Of a stretch of DNA of 15,313 nt, positions 13,271 to 15,313 are shown in pieces. The notes beneath the pieces were generated by a model that worked only from the letters and a program-made list of their open reading frames with translations, made no database searches and was not told where the DNA came from. The translations under genes were made by a program, and so were the position numbers. Position 1 is the stretch's first letter. The number at the start of each line of letters is the position of its first letter. The DNA comes from Sedimentisphaerales bacterium (GTDB lineage: Bacteria; Planctomycetota; Phycisphaerae; Sedimentisphaerales; SG8-4), in NCBI GenBank assembly GCA_016932895.1, contig JAFGCA010000624.1, positions 1-15,313 on the forward strand, in the 5' to 3' direction.

Positions 13271-15313
13271 GGTTGCGTCCCTCCCTCGGACGGCTCGCTG
13301 CGCAGCGACGGCGGAACCCAGATCTCCTCGTCGCGCACCAGCGTAATCAGCCAGCGCCAGAAATCGGCGTTCTCGCGCAGGCCTTCAAAGGGCGCTCCGT
13401 TCTCGTTTTCAAGATTCTTGTTCATGGCAAAACAGGGATCGCCAATCAGGATGGCCCGGCCCGCGCCGACTTCGCGCATCATAATGACGGGCCGGTTGTT
13501 CTTGCCGTAGGCAATCACCCGCGCGCCGCCGTCGCTGCACGTGACGGGCCAGGCGGCGTGAAAACGAACGTACACGCGCCGGCCCTGCGACTCCAGGTAC
13601 GGAGCCTTGAAGTGTCCCATGGGCTCGGGCTCAAGCGTCGGGGACTCCGGGATGCCCACCGTGAAACCGAACGCCTCGAGCAAGGGCCCGCCCGGAGCCG
13701 CCTGCTCGTACCCGGCGGTCATGATGAGCGTACCGCCGGCCTCGACGAAATCCCGAACCGCCTCGACCTCTCTCTGCGACGGCGACCGGAACGGTGCGAT
13801 GGAGACCAGCAGGCTCGCCCGCTCGAGTCGTTCCGGCGTCAGGTCCGGCGCGGTGAGTGTAAGGTAGCCGTTTCGCATCAGCGTCAGGACCAGCCCTCCG
13901 ATCCCGTCAGGACGCCATGACTCGCTGCTGTAGGCCTCGACGTGCGCCGCGTCGATGTAGGCGAGATGGTTGGGCCTCTGCAAACGTCCGTCGGGGAGTT
14001 GCCGCGCGCCGGCCCGGTTCACAGCGGTACAAGCGGCCAGCGACGCCGTTAGCGCGATCGCGACAATGCTTGTACGCAAGATGTCGGGCCGGTGACACAG
14101 GAGAACGGCCAAAAACGCACCGCCCAGCAATGCGAGGCACTGTCGCCACGCCGGATGCATGCGCGGCCCGCCGCCGGCCAAATACGCAAACAGACGCGTG
14201 GTAAACACGTGCGAGCTGACATTGATGGCGTTGGTCAAGCCCGAGGTGTCACCGAAAACAATGACCCGGCCCTTGCCCAGCGGCTGCTCGGCCGTCAGCA
14301 CGACGTTGCCGAGTTTTTCCCCGGGATCGTACTGCCCGTTGCCCATCATCGCCCGGGGGCTGGCCTCGTCGCCCGGATCGTTCCAGCCCCACTTTCCCAT
14401 CAGCAGGGGCCGGGCCGGCCAGCGCGTCTCGACCGAAGCGCCGATGACGACGCCGAATTGGTTTCGCTCATCGCTCACACCGGCGGTGACGGGATGACTC
14501 ATCGCTTCATACGATTGCAACCAGCCGCCCACCGCAAAGGTGGCCGAGTCGAAACGGACCCGCATCGCCGTCGGCGCCAGGACCTCGTTGAAACGATTCG
14601 TCCCGTCCGCATCGCGTGTGGTGTGCTCGCCCATGACGAGCAGCGAGCCGCCCCGCCGGACGAAGGTCTCGATGCGCTCGCGCTGGCCTTCCTGCCAAGG
14701 CTCGTCCGGAAAGAGAAGAACCAGCGCGTCGGCGTCCTGTAAATCGGCTTCCGAGAGATCGGGCGAAACCACGCACTCGGCGCCCAGGCTCTCGACGAAC
14801 ACGGGGAGCATCCCGTACATGCCGCTCGAGAGGCGCCCGTACGACCCGTGCGGCGGCTTGAGCCAGTTGAGATACCCCTTTTCGTAAAAGACGATCTTCT
14901 TTCCCGAAACGCTCAGGGAGCAGGGATACAGCGTCGCGACGACGGGAACCAGCACGGCCACAGCAACAGCGAGCGCCGGCCGGAAGAAACGGGACCTGTG
15001 TACACGCCCCGGCGCAGCGCAAACGAGGCTCCCTACCGGTTGTCCGTCGTTCGATGCCCGCGCCGACCAGCGGAACATGGCGGCAACAACCAGCAGATGG
15101 ATGACACCCGCCACGGCGGGCACGTTCCAGGGCAACAGAAGCTGCACGAGCGGTCGCAGCGCGCCGTTGTCACCATCGGGCCCTGCCGCCGCCCGAATTT
15201 CGGGGACAAAGGACAACAGGACAAGGTATGCCAGATGACCGCCGATGATTCCGAGAAAGCCGTAGACGGCGCGCAGCGTGCGCGGCGGCTTTGTGCGGAC
15301 CACATAGAGACCC
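13267..15313 (-). CDS. Paralogous membrane protein with two GATase-like domains (5' end probably outside window)
   Basis: The frame is open to the right edge. GTG at 15303 would give 678 aa, but no ribosome site can be judged and the frame continues upstream as G-L-Y, so the true start is probably outside. Residues are numbered from that GTG. Membrane helices lie at about 13-34, 53-77 and 107-127. A GATase-like domain covers 134-378 (ADALVLLFPDEP; FVRRGGSLLVMGEHTT 214-229; GKGRVIVFGDTSGLTN). Two helices at about 387-428 come next. A second GATase-like domain covers 444-655 (LLVSIAPFRSP; FVEAGGTLIMTAGYE; GAGRAILIGDPCF). Order and motifs, including GEHT, match the downstream protein, so the two are paralogues. 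The domain resembles DUF4350/GldG-type sensor or ligand domains, without a visible catalytic triad. Its stop TGA shares ATGA with the next start. The product is predicted to be an inner-membrane protein with both domains on the same side. Confidence 0.75.
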   Translation of the reverse strand, partial: GLYVVRTKPPRTLRAVYGFLGIIGGHLAYLVLLSFVPEIRAAAGPDGDNGALRPLVQLLLPWNVPAVAGVIHLLVVAAMFRWSARASNDGQPVGSLVCAAPGRVHRSRFFRPALAVAVAVLVPVVATLYPCSLSVSGKKIVFYEKGYLNWLKPPHGSYGRLSSGMYGMLPVFVESLGAECVVSPDLSEADLQDADALVLLFPDEPWQEGQRERIETFVRRGGSLLVMGEHTTRDADGTNRFNEVLAPTAMRVRFDSATFAVGGWLQSYEAMSHPVTAGVSDERNQFGVVIGASVETRWPARPLLMGKWGWNDPGDEASPRAMMGNGQYDPGEKLGNVVLTAEQPLGKGRVIVFGDTSGLTNAINVSSHVFTTRLFAYLAGGGPRMHPAWRQCLALLGGAFLAVLLCHRPDILRTSIVAIALTASLAACTAVNRAGARQLPDGRLQRPNHLAYIDAAHVEAYSSESWRPDGIGGLVLTLMRNGYLTLTAPDLTPERLERASLLVSIAPFRSPSQREVEAVRDFVEAGGTLIMTAGYEQAAPGGPLLEAFGFTVGIPESPTLEPEPMGHFKAPYLESQGRRVYVRFHAAWPVTCSDGGARVIAYGKNNRPVIMMREVGAGRAILIGDPCFAMNKNLENENGAPFEGLRENADFWRWLITLVRDEEIWVPPSLRSEPSEGGTQP

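Overview
The window is GC-rich and gene-dense. It looks like chromosomal DNA of a Planctomycetota-type bacterium, possibly from the Phycisphaerae/Sedimentisphaerae side. That placement is an inference from the protein set: a secreted CotH-kinase protein with lamin-tail domains, a Hanks-type kinase with a C-terminal TPR array, a membrane-anchored PQQ-type propeller with the 'DWRGP' opening, and large membrane proteins with GATase-like domains. There is no rRNA, tRNA, CRISPR array, insertion sequence or phage module.

Layout from left to right. (1) A secreted CotH-kinase protein on the minus strand (1-2619) runs off the left edge. It is preceded by a roughly 215-nt leader with a good promoter and a 31-codon upstream ORF that ends one base before the CotH start. 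(2) A small secreted HEAT-repeat protein (2890-3552, minus) and a helical TPR-like protein (3751-4428, plus) are divergent and fire from back-to-back sigma70-like promoters. (3) A membrane-anchored PQQ-like beta-propeller (4527-5957, plus) follows, with an imperfect 24-bp dyad just before its start. It converges, with a 6-bp gap, on (4) a Ser/Thr kinase-TM-TPR protein (5964-8411, minus) of visibly lower GC. (5) A DinG/XPD-type iron-sulfur helicase (8514-10526, minus) probably starts at GTG and has its own promoter. (6) Two large membrane proteins (10763-13270 and 13267 to the right edge, minus) overlap by ATGA. They appear to be paralogues with the same order: membrane block, GATase-like domain, membrane block, GATase-like domain.

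The last pair is the most interesting part. The N-terminal membrane half of the downstream protein resembles an exosortase/archaeosortase in layout, but the usual Cys-Ser-Gly nucleophile motif is not visible. The right-hand protein is open at the window edge and probably carries the matching membrane block outside the window. The pair could form an envelope complex of GldG/DUF4350-like subunits, but no function can be assigned from sequence alone.

No stretch over 300 bases lacks a gene. The largest gaps are 2620-2889 (promoter plus leader ORF), 10527-10762 (helicase promoter and a hairpin) and 3553-3750 (divergent promoters). All promoter calls are hexamer matches made by eye.
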